DNA from: Acetobacter vaccinii
GTDB lineage: Bacteria > Pseudomonadota > Alphaproteobacteria > Acetobacterales > Acetobacteraceae
Length of the DNA stretch: 64,000 nt
Assembly (NCBI RefSeq): GCF_008365315.1
Contig: NZ_CP043506.1
Location: 1,160,001 to 1,224,000, forward strand
Direction of reading: 5' to 3'
Shown here: positions 28,213 through 35,945 of the stretch, in pieces
Numbering within the stretch: the first letter of the stretch is position 1
How the letters are laid out: each line of letters starts with the position of its first letter
Made by a program: the position numbers and the translations under genes
The notes under the pieces: generated by a model
Told to the model about the DNA's origin: nothing
Databases searched by the model: none
The model's input: only the letters and a program-made list of their open reading frames with translations

Positions 28213-29296
28213 CAGCACGGCGGGGACAACCTCCGTCCCCGCCCCCACGCTGACCAGCGCGGGTTTTGTCGCGCCAGCGGAAAGCGATATCCTGACCGGT
28301 GCGCTGGCGGATATGAACGCCGCCCTGGGGGGCAATGCCAGCACGGCACTGTCCACCCCGCAGGGGCAGTTGGCCATGTCCTTTACCGCCGCTTTGGGCG
28401 ATGCGTACGACCAGATGCTGGCGCTGTTCAACGGGGTAGACCCCGACCGCGCGCAGGGGCGGATGCAGGACGCTATCGGCAATCTCTATTTTCTGTCGCG
28501 CAAGGGGGCATCGGCCACGGGGCTGGGGGATTTTGCCTGTACGGTCACGGGGGCGGTGGCCTGCCCGGCTGGCAGTATTGCGCTGTACCAGTCCGTGCCG
28601 GGGCTGACAGGGATTACCAACCCTGCCGCAGGGGTGAATGGTGCGGAGGAGGAAGGCCGCATTGCATTTGAAAAACGCCGTGCGGCATCGGTTGCGGCCA
28701 ACGCCATGGGCTTTCTGGGCGCGTTGAATGGGGCCGTGCGGGCTGTGGCAGGCGTGACCGATGCCTATGTGACCGACAACAGCACCGCCCAGACCCAGGT
28801 GGTGGGGGGTGTCAGCCTGGCACCGCACAGCCTGTATGTGTGTGTCAACGGCGGTGCGGATGCGGATGTGGCTCTTGCCATCTTGCGTAAAAAACCACCG
28901 GGCTGCGCCTATACCGGGGCCACGACTGTAACCGTGACCGACCCTGACAGCACCGCCGCCGTGCCGTTGCGCTACGATGTATCCTTTACCAGAGCCACCC
29001 CCACACCGGTTTATATGACAGTCACCCTGGGCAGCAGCGCGACCGTCCCGGCTACAGTGGAGCAGGATGTGCGTGCGGCGGTGCTGGCCGCCTTTGCGGT
29101 GGACACCAGTGCGACCATTGGCGGCACGCTGTATGCCAGCGCCTATTATGCCGCCGTGGCTGCCCTTGGCAGTTGGGCGCGGGTGGTCGGGATAACTCTG
29201 GGGCTGGACCCGTCCCCCACCGGGCTGACCGCCCAGTTGGCCATGAACATGGTCCCGACCATGGAGGCCGCGACCATTGCCGTGGTGCTGGGCTAA
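28184..29296 (+). CDS. Baseplate J-like protein
   Basis: 370 residues. It begins with a Thr/Ser/Pro-rich stretch, then TPQGQLAMSFTAALGDAYDQMLALFNGVDPDRAQGRMQDAIG and the usual J-type repeats of short beta strands with SRKGASATG. The central FEKRRAASVAANAMGFLGALNGAVRAVAGVTDAYV is the most characteristic baseplate J segment. It forms the wedge with W and the I-like protein. The start at ATG 28184 lies inside the W gene; no Shine-Dalgarno is needed if coupled. Ends in a one-base-gap overlap (TAATG) with the next gene. Confidence 0.8.
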   Translation: MEQRRVSASSSTAGTTSVPAPTLTSAGFVAPAESDILTGALADMNAALGGNASTALSTPQGQLAMSFTAALGDAYDQMLALFNGVDPDRAQGRMQDAIGNLYFLSRKGASATGLGDFACTVTGAVACPAGSIALYQSVPGLTGITNPAAGVNGAEEEGRIAFEKRRAASVAANAMGFLGALNGAVRAVAGVTDAYVTDNSTAQTQVVGGVSLAPHSLYVCVNGGADADVALAILRKKPPGCAYTGATTVTVTDPDSTAAVPLRYDVSFTRATPTPVYMTVTLGSSATVPATVEQDVRAAVLAAFAVDTSATIGGTLYASAYYAAVAALGSWARVVGITLGLDPSPTGLTAQLAMNMVPTMEAATIAVVLG

Positions 29297-29904
29297 TGCG
29301 CGCGATCGAGCAGACCCTGCTGTCGCAGTATGCCAACAGCCCCAGCCTGGGCATGATCATCAACGCCTGGAACCAGGCCATAGACCCGGCGGCTTTGATA
29401 GAGGTCTGGTACGCAGCTGTCTGGAACATCCAGACAGCCCAGGGCTACGGGCTGGATGTCTGGGGGCGGATTGTGGGGGTGTCGCGCGTGTTGTCCCTGA
29501 CCGCAGGCAGTTGTCTGGGCTTTGCCGAAAGCAACGACCTGTCGGAGGAAGGGTTTGACACAGCCCCCTGGTACACGGGGGAGGCGAGTACCGGCAGCTT
29601 CCGCCTGTCGGACGAGGGCTATCGCCAGCTTGTTTACGCCAAGGCGCTGGCCAACATTACCGACTGCTCGGTGCTGTCGCTCAATGCCATCCTGCGGGTT
29701 CTGTTTGGCGCGTCCGGGGCGGCCTATGTGCGCGACGGGCAGGATATGAGCATGACCTACGTGTTCGAATTTCTGCCAAGCCCAGTACAGATCAGCATTA
29801 TTCAGAACAGTGGCGTGCTGCCACGCCCCGCCGGGGTGGATGTGGGCTACCGCATTATCGACCGGACAATCCAGCAAAACGACTTTGACGCAGATATTTC
29901 GTAA
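29296..29904 (+). CDS. Tail protein of DUF2612 type (I-like)
   Basis: 202 residues from ATG 29296. The segment SPSLGMIINAWNQAIDPAALIEVWYAAVWNIQTAQGYGLDVWGRIVGVSR is the DUF2612 signature, and the C-terminus ends in LPRPAGVDVGYRI. Proteins of this type attach the baseplate wedge to the tail fibres. It sits between the J-like and tail-fibre genes as expected. Confidence 0.8.
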   Translation: MRAIEQTLLSQYANSPSLGMIINAWNQAIDPAALIEVWYAAVWNIQTAQGYGLDVWGRIVGVSRVLSLTAGSCLGFAESNDLSEEGFDTAPWYTGEASTGSFRLSDEGYRQLVYAKALANITDCSVLSLNAILRVLFGASGAAYVRDGQDMSMTYVFEFLPSPVQISIIQNSGVLPRPAGVDVGYRIIDRTIQQNDFDADIS

Positions 29905-29923
29905 TGCGTGAGGACAGACACCC

Positions 29924-31021
29924 ATGGACCATCAGACACTGTCGCGCTGCCTGTTCGGCACGACCATAGCCGCGCAGGCCAGCACCCAGGACCGCGCGGA
30001 CATTCCCCAGACACAGGCCGCCGCGGGCGATGGTACGGCCAGCATGGCCCTTGGCTTCCCGCCCGAAACCTTTGTGGCCCGTGCCGCCGGAGGGGTGCCG
30101 CCGCGCGGGGCGGATATGAACGGGTTTCTCAGCCGTCTGTCGCAGGCGGTGCAGCTTTTGCAGGCCGGGTATCTGGGGCCGTTTGATGCGGATTTTGCCA
30201 CGGGCATTGGGGGCTACCCTGCCGGGGCCATTGTGGCCGGGGCTGTGGCGGGCACGTTCTGGGTCTCCACGACCGATGGCAACCTGACAGCACCCGGCGC
30301 AACCGGGGCAAGCTGGGTGTCGTTGTTTGACGGCTATGCCGCTCTGGCGGGGGCCGCGTTTGCCGGAGGGGTCTATGCCCCCAACCCGGAGGACGTGCCA
30401 GGCACCAATACCGGCACCCGTCTGGCCACGACCTACTGGGTGGATGAATGGTTTGCCCCCCGCGCAGCACTGGCCCAGTATGTCAGCGGCACGGGGGCGG
30501 GGGGCAACTACCCTATCAGCAACCTGCAACTTAAAAACGCGCCCAGCGGGGACACGGTTGTTGCCTACCTGCAGGCGCAGACCACATGGGGCAATATCCT
30601 GTTTCCGTCCCAGTACAACGTGGCCACCCAGATCAGCAATTACGCCCAGCCCAAAGGGGATTATGCCCAGACCCAGTGGGTCAAGGACACATACGCCGCA
30701 ACCCTGTATGTGCAGCAGAACTATGCTCTTAAGGCGCAGCTGCCTTTGCCTGATAACATGCATGTGCAGGTCTTTTCGGTCACTATTCCCAAAGGTACGG
30801 CCTGCGGGGTCAAGGGCACGCCTTATACGGTCAGCCTGCCTGCGGCGTTTTCCTCCTTTGTGGGGGCGCATGGGTCTGATGCGGGTGAAAATATTTACAC
30901 GGTCACCTGCGGCCCCAATGGCAATGCCGCTTTGAACCTGTGGTGCCAGTCTCCGCAGTTTCCCAATGGTCCGATCGAGGCTGATGTGGCGGTGTTTGTC
31001 ACGGCCTATGGGTATTACTGA
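29924..31021 (+). CDS. Tail fibre protein
   Basis: 365 residues from ATG 29924, preceded by GAGGA. The N-terminal 100 residues contain PRGADMNGFLSRLSQAVQLLQAGYLGPFDADFATGIGGYPAGAIV, the baseplate-attachment part common to fibres behind DUF2612 genes. The middle is repetitive with Asn, Tyr and Gln (SQYNVATQISNYAQPKGDYAQTQWVKDTYA). The C-terminus, FSSFVGAHGSDAGENIYTV to ADVAVFVTAYGYY, resembles the gp53-like fibre tip that binds the host surface. No chaperone gene follows. Confidence 0.75.
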   Translation: MDHQTLSRCLFGTTIAAQASTQDRADIPQTQAAAGDGTASMALGFPPETFVARAAGGVPPRGADMNGFLSRLSQAVQLLQAGYLGPFDADFATGIGGYPAGAIVAGAVAGTFWVSTTDGNLTAPGATGASWVSLFDGYAALAGAAFAGGVYAPNPEDVPGTNTGTRLATTYWVDEWFAPRAALAQYVSGTGAGGNYPISNLQLKNAPSGDTVVAYLQAQTTWGNILFPSQYNVATQISNYAQPKGDYAQTQWVKDTYAATLYVQQNYALKAQLPLPDNMHVQVFSVTIPKGTACGVKGTPYTVSLPAAFSSFVGAHGSDAGENIYTVTCGPNGNAALNLWCQSPQFPNGPIEADVAVFVTAYGYY

Positions 31022-31056
31022 GGGCCGCGCCCCTGGGCCATAGCGTGCCGCCAATG

Positions 31057-31077
31057 CCGCCCTGGAGGCGGTTTTTT
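31057..31077 (+). terminator. Terminator after the tail fibre gene
   Basis: Stem CCGCC / GGCGG with a five-base loop and six T, followed after 18 bases by the next start. Same arrangement as the hairpins before 27859 and 33484. Confidence 0.7.
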
Positions 31078-31095
31078 CATATCTGGACAATAAGA

Positions 31096-31617
31096 ATGAA
31101 CGAACGAGAGGATGCAGCCTGCTGCGCCATGGTTGCCGACCTGCGCGCCGTTGTGGCCGGGCATGCGGATGATATCCGCCAGATCCGTGGGGCGCTGGAT
31201 ACGGTGGAAGGGGGGCTACAGTCCCTCACGCGGGAGGTGGCGGTGGTGCGGGCCGAAGGGCAGGCGCGCGCGCAGGCCACAGCGGCGGCACTGGACAGGC
31301 TGGGGGGGCAGATTACCGAGCTGACACGCCAGATTGCCTCGCAGACTGGTGCACAGGAGGAGCGTAACCGTCTGGCCCAGGCCGCCCTTTTGTCCGAACA
31401 GCAGCGGGGGGCGCAGGCCGCAACCCGGCTGACCCTGCTGCGGCGCAGGCTGGCGGCGCTGTCCATGGTGCTGACGGTCCTGGCCGCCATAGGTGGCACG
31501 CTGCTGTCCAGCCAGACGTGGGACGACTGGGTTTTTGGCAATGTGCGTTTTCTCCACCATACGCCCGGCTGGGCGCAGGCTATGCAGGGGGGTGGTCATG
31601 CAGTTGGCGACCATTAA
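31096..31617 (+). CDS. Membrane-anchored coiled-coil protein of the lysis module
   Basis: 173 residues from ATG 31096. Residues about 10-115 form a long charged coiled coil (MVADLRAVVAGHADDIRQIRGALDTVEGG, ALDRLGGQITELTRQIAS), then one transmembrane segment (ALSMVLTVLAAIGGTLLSS), then about 35 residues. It overlaps the lysozyme-like gene by 20 bases. This topology and position are typical of phage lysis accessory proteins, but it is not a classical holin (one helix near the C-terminus), and spanin identity is not shown. Confidence 0.6.
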   Translation: MNEREDAACCAMVADLRAVVAGHADDIRQIRGALDTVEGGLQSLTREVAVVRAEGQARAQATAAALDRLGGQITELTRQIASQTGAQEERNRLAQAALLSEQQRGAQAATRLTLLRRRLAALSMVLTVLAAIGGTLLSSQTWDDWVFGNVRFLHHTPGWAQAMQGGGHAVGDH

Positions 31618-32113
31618 GGACACGGTTATTGCCCCGGCCCTTGAGCGTCTGGGCCTTGGCGGAGGGGCCGGTGTTGCGCTGGTGCTGGGTACGGGGCTGG
31701 TTGAAACCGGCTACCGCACCATGCGCCAGTATGGCGGTGGCCCGGCGCTGGGGTGGTTCCAGATGGAGCCGCGCACGCATGATGATATCTGGCGCAATTT
31801 TCTGCCCGCTCACCCCACTCTGGCCCGCGCCTTGCGTGGGCTTGCAGGCACGTCCACCCCCCATGCGGGGCTGATGGCGGGGGCCGCCGGGCAGCCTTAT
31901 GCTGCGGCCATGTGTCGGCTTGCGTTTTATCGCTCGCCCCTGCCGTTGCCTGCGGGGGATAACCCGGTAGGGCTGTGCGCGTTCTGGAAGCGTGTTTACA
32001 ATACGCCTGCGGGGAAAGGACAGGCCGATGCGGCCAGGGTTGCTCTGTTCGGGCAGGCCGTCCTGTGCGCCACAGCCCCCGCCCCCGATAGTCATGATCC
32101 TGAAAGGCCGTAG
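31598..32113 (+). CDS. Endolysin-like protein (lysozyme-like fold)
   Basis: 171 residues from ATG 31598. The core VLGTGLVETGYRTMRQYGGGPALGWFQMEP resembles lytic transglycosylase/lysozyme-type endolysins, with Glu in LVETGYR the likely catalytic residue and GWFQMEPRTHDDIWRNFL the following segment. There is no signal peptide, so release would depend on a holin. It overlaps the coiled-coil membrane protein gene and is followed three bases later by a secreted protein gene. A peptidoglycan-cutting role is inferred from these short motifs. Confidence 0.65.
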   Translation: MQLATIKDTVIAPALERLGLGGGAGVALVLGTGLVETGYRTMRQYGGGPALGWFQMEPRTHDDIWRNFLPAHPTLARALRGLAGTSTPHAGLMAGAAGQPYAAAMCRLAFYRSPLPLPAGDNPVGLCAFWKRVYNTPAGKGQADAARVALFGQAVLCATAPAPDSHDPERP

Positions 32114-32116
32114 CCC

Positions 32117-33397
32117 ATGACCCGCCTTGCGCCTGTTTTCCGCTGTGCCGCCGTATGGGCTGCGCTGCTGCCCGCAACCAGCCTGGCCCAGACAGCCCCG
32201 GCCTGGAAGTCCTACCAGACAACCGGCAACCCGGCGGATATGATCCGCTCGACCGCCGTTGCCACAGCCCTTGGGACCAAGGTGGACACGGCCAATGGGA
32301 CATCCGCCAACCAGACGCTGTCCGCCCCGGTCATTTCCAGCCTGAAAGCGTTTTCGTCCCAGGGCAGCAACAACATTACCGCCCACCCGGTGGGTATTGG
32401 CAACCGTACTGTCCAGTCCACGCTCTATGCCAACGAGACAGCGGTGGATGGCACAACCTCCATCTGGCCGCATGTCATCCAGACCACCAGCGCCACCGGC
32501 TATGGTGTGACCGACCCCATTTGGGGTGGTGCGGCGGACCGTATCAACCTGTTTGTGGGCATGAACTGCCTTGCTGGGTCATCCGACTGCTGGGCGGAAA
32601 ACCAGATGCTGTATGCCGGGCCGGGTTTTCAGGGCCATGGGCATGGCAATGAAATTGATGTTGAAAACCTGTCCTCCGACCGGGACCCCGCCGTGGCGGG
32701 AACGCAGAGTATTGTTGGTCTGGAAATTACAGGCATTACAAAATACATGGCGTCCTACGGCATTGATATTGTTGGGTCGGAAACAGATGTCAGCACCAAC
32801 AGCGCGCATCTGTTTCATAACGCTATTGGTATTATGGGCGGTGCGGCACAGGACAACAGCTTTGTGGATGTCGGGGATGCCACTATATCGCTCCATATCA
32901 TGGGCAAGCACGGGATCGGGCTGGACCTGTCCTATGCCACCATTACGGGCTCTGCCATCTCGCTTGATTCCACCCAGGCGGTGAATTTTCATAACAAGGG
33001 CACGGGCAGCCTGTACAATGGCCTTGCGTCGGATGGGTCAACCGTCATTCTGGGGCCGCAAAGCCCCAGCAATAACATCGGCTATGGCGGGGCAGGGGGG
33101 TATGCCTTCCTCAATGTCAGCAACAATGTGACGGGGGCGACAACGCTGTTTTCCGCCGGGTCTGCTCCCGACATCAATCTCGTGCTGTCGGCCAAAGGCA
33201 GCGGTGCCGTCGTGGCCACAGCGCCTGTGCAGGCACCCTCTGTCAGTGCGGGCAGTGTCAGCGCCACCACCAAAATGACCGTGCCTGTTGTGGCCGCAGC
33301 CCCTACGGGTGCCTGCACGGCCGGGCAGATGGAGGTGAGTGGCACGGGCTTTCATGTCTGTGTGGCAGGGGCATGGAAAACAGCCACCTTGCAGTAA
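32117..33397 (+). CDS. Secreted protein with repetitive beta structure, prophage-borne
   Basis: 426 residues. The N-terminus is a signal peptide (RLAPVFRCAAVWAALLPATSLAQ, cleavage near residue 25), unusual for a phage structural protein. The mature chain is rich in Gly, Thr, Ser, Asn and Val with repeated beta patterns (NSFVDVGDATISLHIMGKHGIGLDL, GSAISLDSTQAVNF), suggesting a beta-helix. The end, CTAGQMEVSGTGFHVCVAGAWKTATLQ, resembles tail-fibre tips, with two Cys likely bridged after export. It may be a surface protein made by lysogens. No enzyme motif is seen. Confidence 0.6.
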   Translation: MTRLAPVFRCAAVWAALLPATSLAQTAPAWKSYQTTGNPADMIRSTAVATALGTKVDTANGTSANQTLSAPVISSLKAFSSQGSNNITAHPVGIGNRTVQSTLYANETAVDGTTSIWPHVIQTTSATGYGVTDPIWGGAADRINLFVGMNCLAGSSDCWAENQMLYAGPGFQGHGHGNEIDVENLSSDRDPAVAGTQSIVGLEITGITKYMASYGIDIVGSETDVSTNSAHLFHNAIGIMGGAAQDNSFVDVGDATISLHIMGKHGIGLDLSYATITGSAISLDSTQAVNFHNKGTGSLYNGLASDGSTVILGPQSPSNNIGYGGAGGYAFLNVSNNVTGATTLFSAGSAPDINLVLSAKGSGAVVATAPVQAPSVSAGSVSATTKMTVPVVAAAPTGACTAGQMEVSGTGFHVCVAGAWKTATLQ

Positions 33398-33439
33398 CCC
33401 CGGCATGGCCGGGTGATGAACAGGACCGCAGGGATTACA

Positions 33440-33464
33440 GGGGGGCTTCGGCCCCCCTTTTTTT
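33440..33464 (+). terminator. Terminator with UUCG tetraloop
   Basis: Seven-pair stem GGGGGGC / GCCCCCC closed by TTCG, followed by seven T. It ends the secreted-protein transcript; the next start is 20 bases away. Confidence 0.88.
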
Positions 33465-33483
33465 ATAGAGGGTTTTCAGAACA

Positions 33484-33792
33484 ATGGCTTTTTCAAAAAC
33501 TGTCACGCTCGGGAATGGCACCGTCGTGGCGTACTGGTCCATTATTTCCATTCAGGCCGTGCTGCTGCCCGCACAGGCGCTGAATGTCTATCTCGGCGGT
33601 TTTGTATCCGAGGCCTATGCCGCCACCGGCAATCCGCTGGTGACACGGTGCTTCCAGTTCAGTGCCACGGATCTGGGTGTGGAGGATATCAGCACCGTGA
33701 CGCAGGCGCAGGCTTACACAGCCATTCTGGCGCGTGTGAACGACGCCACCACCGCCGACCCGCTGGTGGATGCCACCCAGGCGGGCGGCTGA
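33484..33792 (+). CDS. Small prophage protein, uncharacterised
   Basis: 102 residues from ATG 33484. The N-terminal half is beta-rich (KTVTLGNGTVVAYWSIISIQAVLL, ALNVYLGGFVSEAYAATG) and the C-terminal half has an acidic helix (TVTQAQAYTAILARVNDATTADPLVDATQ). Short proteins of this kind lie after the fibre and lysis genes of Acetobacteraceae prophages. No function can be assigned. It follows a terminator by 20 bases, and no ribosome-binding site stronger than AGA is visible. Confidence 0.55.
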   Translation: MAFSKTVTLGNGTVVAYWSIISIQAVLLPAQALNVYLGGFVSEAYAATGNPLVTRCFQFSATDLGVEDISTVTQAQAYTAILARVNDATTADPLVDATQAGG

Positions 33793-33864
33793 CCCTGCGG
33801 GCCGTATGGGCGTGCCCTGTCCACAGGGTGGCCATGTCTGACAGATGATGAACAGGACAATGTG

Positions 33865-34194
33865 ATGACTGATGACACACCGCCAGAACCGGCAGGGGTT
33901 ACGCCCGCCAGCGGGCCTACGGCAACGGCCAATACTGTCAAGGTTGCGGCTATTGTAACTCTTTTACCTAGCCTTATGGCGGTTTTGCCTCCGGGCTGTG
34001 CTCTGTCCATTTGCGTAACCATGATTACCTGCGCCGCCATTACGGCCTCAGTCCCCGCCCCGACCCATGGGCGGGTGCTGGTGGGGGTGTATCAGATTGT
34101 GCGCGTGGTTGGGCTGGGGGTGAAATATGCCATCCCCTACGTGGCCACCCATCTGGCCCGGCCAAGCCTGCCCAGACAGGGGGGCACACCCTGA
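33865..34194 (+). CDS. Small membrane protein, possible holin
   Basis: 109 residues from ATG 33865, with AGGA upstream; a GTG three bases earlier is an alternative. Two hydrophobic segments, about residues 26-57 (AAIVTLLPSLMAVLPPG and following) and about 70-95 (VLVGVYQIVRVVGLGVKYAIPYVA), are separated by a short polar loop, with a Pro/Arg-rich end. Size and two-helix topology would suit a class II holin, and it closes the prophage gene set. Holin assignment is tentative. Confidence 0.5.
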   Translation: MTDDTPPEPAGVTPASGPTATANTVKVAAIVTLLPSLMAVLPPGCALSICVTMITCAAITASVPAPTHGRVLVGVYQIVRVVGLGVKYAIPYVATHLARPSLPRQGGTP

Positions 34195-34325
34195 CAGCCT
34201 GCCCTGCCGATCATGGTGGCCATGGGAACACCCGTGGTCAGTCCAGCACTTATGCTGAACTTGGTCTGAGGTGAAAGCCTGCGCTCATGCAGGGCACCAT
34301 GGCTGTGGGCCTGCTGGGGGCGTTG

Positions 34326-34350
34326 CAGGCACACCGGCTGGGTGTGCCTG
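34326..34350. terminator. Hairpin at the right edge of the prophage
   Basis: Perfect ten-base arms CAGGCACACC / GGTGTGCCTG around a five-base loop, between the last prophage gene and the converging lipoprotein gene. There is no T run, so termination is only inferred. Confidence 0.4.
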
Positions 34351-34366
34351 TCGGGGAGGTGTGTGG

Positions 34367-34576
34367 TCAGGGGCGGTAGCTGCCGCCTGATGGCCCGTAC
34401 CCGTAGCCACCCTGGTTAAAACCGCCGCCGCCCCCGCCGCCATAATAGGGCTGGGGGTGATGGTGTTCGTGCCTGCCCGGACCCCGGTCCCACCCGCCGC
34501 GCGGAGGGGGCCCCTGGCAGGCTGCCAGCAGCAGTGTGGCCAGAAGGGATGCCGTCGTCAGGAGTGTTTTTGTCAT
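34367..34576 (-). CDS. Small Gly/His-rich lipoprotein
   Basis: 69 residues from the start at 34576, with GGAG upstream. A lipoprotein signal (TKTLLTTASLLATLLLAACQ) has lipobox LLAAC. The mature 50 residues are low complexity: Pro/Arg, then HEHHHPQPYYGG, a run of Gly, then tyrosine-containing Gly repeats. The His cluster could bind metal ions. No family is recognised. It is probably a host gene at the edge of the prophage. Confidence 0.65.
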   Translation of the reverse strand: MTKTLLTTASLLATLLLAACQGPPPRGGWDRGPGRHEHHHPQPYYGGGGGGGFNQGGYGYGPSGGSYRP

Positions 34577-34753
34577 TGTCTGTCTCCGCTTGGTGCCATG
34601 ACGACAGCATGGGCGCGGAAAGTGAAGAATTTGTGGTGCAACTTCAGGCCCCTGTGCGCGTGTGGATAGGCAATATCGCGGTATCCTTTCCGGGGGGAAG
34701 CCTGTAGGCTCGGCCCGGCATTTGGCTGCGATCAGCAAAGAGGCAATGTGGAC

Positions 34754-35836
34754 ATGGAAAACAGGCATTTGAACAGGTTGAAAGCCAGAGCCTCGCGGCT
34801 GCTGGCGGGGGCCTGCGCTGTGGGCGTGCTGGCATGGGCGGGGCCAGCCAGTGCCTGCACCCGTGTGGTCTATCTGGGGGGTGAGGCCGTTATGACCGCA
34901 CGCTCCATGGACTGGAAGCAGCCGATTGGCACCAGCCTTTACATTCTGCCCCGTGGCATGGACCGCTGTGGCGAGGCGGGGCCGAACTCCCTGCGCTGGA
35001 CCTCCAAATACGGGTCTGTGGTTGCGACGGGGTATGATGTCTCGACCACCGATGGCGCGAACGAGGCCGGGCTTGTGGCCAACCTGCTGTGGCTGGCTGA
35101 ATCGCATTATCCCGAGGTCAAACAGGGTAGTAAGCCGGGGCTGACCATTGCCGCCTGGGCGCAGTATGTGCTGGACAACTACGCCACCGTGGCCGAGGCC
35201 GTGGCCGCGCTGGAGCATGAACCCTTTACGGTTGTGACCTCGCGCGTGCCGGGGCAGGACAGGCTGGCCACGCTGCACCTGTCCATTTCCGACCCGACGG
35301 GTGACAGCGCCATTATTGAATATATTGATGGCAAGCAGACCATCCACCATGGCCGCCAGTATCAGGTCATGACCAACTCCCCTGCGTATGACGAGCAGTT
35401 GGCCCGCGCCAGCTACTGGAAAGAGGTGGGCGGCATGAGCATGCTGCCAGGCACCAGCCGGGCGTCGGACAGGTTTGTGCGTGCGTCCTTCTATATCAAC
35501 GCCGTGCCGCAGGATGTCGCACCTGACCGGGCCTTGGCCAGTGTGTTTGGGGTTATCCGCAACGTGTCGGTCCCGCTTGGCATTTCCTCCCCCACCGAGC
35601 CGGAGCTGTCTTCCACGCGTTGGCGCACGGTGTTTGACCACAAGCGCAAGCTGTATTTCTTTGAATCTGCGATGTCGCCTTCCATTTTCTGGGTCGATCT
35701 CAAAAAGGTCGATTTCTCGCCCCAGACTGGTGGCGTACGCAGGCTCGACCTGGGGGTGGATGAAAGCAACATCTATTCAGGTGATGCGACAAGCCAGTTC
35801 CAGAAAGCCCAGCCTTTTAAGTTCCTGGGTCTTTAA
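34754..35836 (+). CDS. Secreted Ntn hydrolase of the penicillin V acylase / choloylglycine hydrolase family
   Basis: 360 residues from ATG 34754; a GTG six bases upstream is also open. A signal peptide ends in PASA directly before Cys35 (ACTRVVYLG), the expected N-terminal nucleophile, so signal cleavage itself would create the active enzyme. Other family features are the MDW after the first strand (ARSMDWKQPIG), NEAGLVANLLWL, and the NSPAYDEQL region. Such enzymes cut amide bonds in bile acids, penicillin V or acyl-homoserine lactones. A soil/plant-associated bacterium makes the last type plausible, but no specificity residues can be read with certainty. Single gene, no evident partner. Confidence 0.85.
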   Translation: MENRHLNRLKARASRLLAGACAVGVLAWAGPASACTRVVYLGGEAVMTARSMDWKQPIGTSLYILPRGMDRCGEAGPNSLRWTSKYGSVVATGYDVSTTDGANEAGLVANLLWLAESHYPEVKQGSKPGLTIAAWAQYVLDNYATVAEAVAALEHEPFTVVTSRVPGQDRLATLHLSISDPTGDSAIIEYIDGKQTIHHGRQYQVMTNSPAYDEQLARASYWKEVGGMSMLPGTSRASDRFVRASFYINAVPQDVAPDRALASVFGVIRNVSVPLGISSPTEPELSSTRWRTVFDHKRKLYFFESAMSPSIFWVDLKKVDFSPQTGGVRRLDLGVDESNIYSGDATSQFQKAQPFKFLGL

Positions 35837-35945
35837 ACCACAGCCGGGGGAGGGTGCGCCATTTCAGGCGCGCCTGCTGGCGGGTTGGTGCCCCTTGGGC
35901 TCAACCCGGCCCTGTGCCCATGTCGGGCTGTGGTGTCATGGTATT

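Noticed and set aside
23876..31021. Tail genes as a functional tailocin
   Set aside because: Sheath and tube genes are missing from the window, so a contractile particle cannot be built from it alone.
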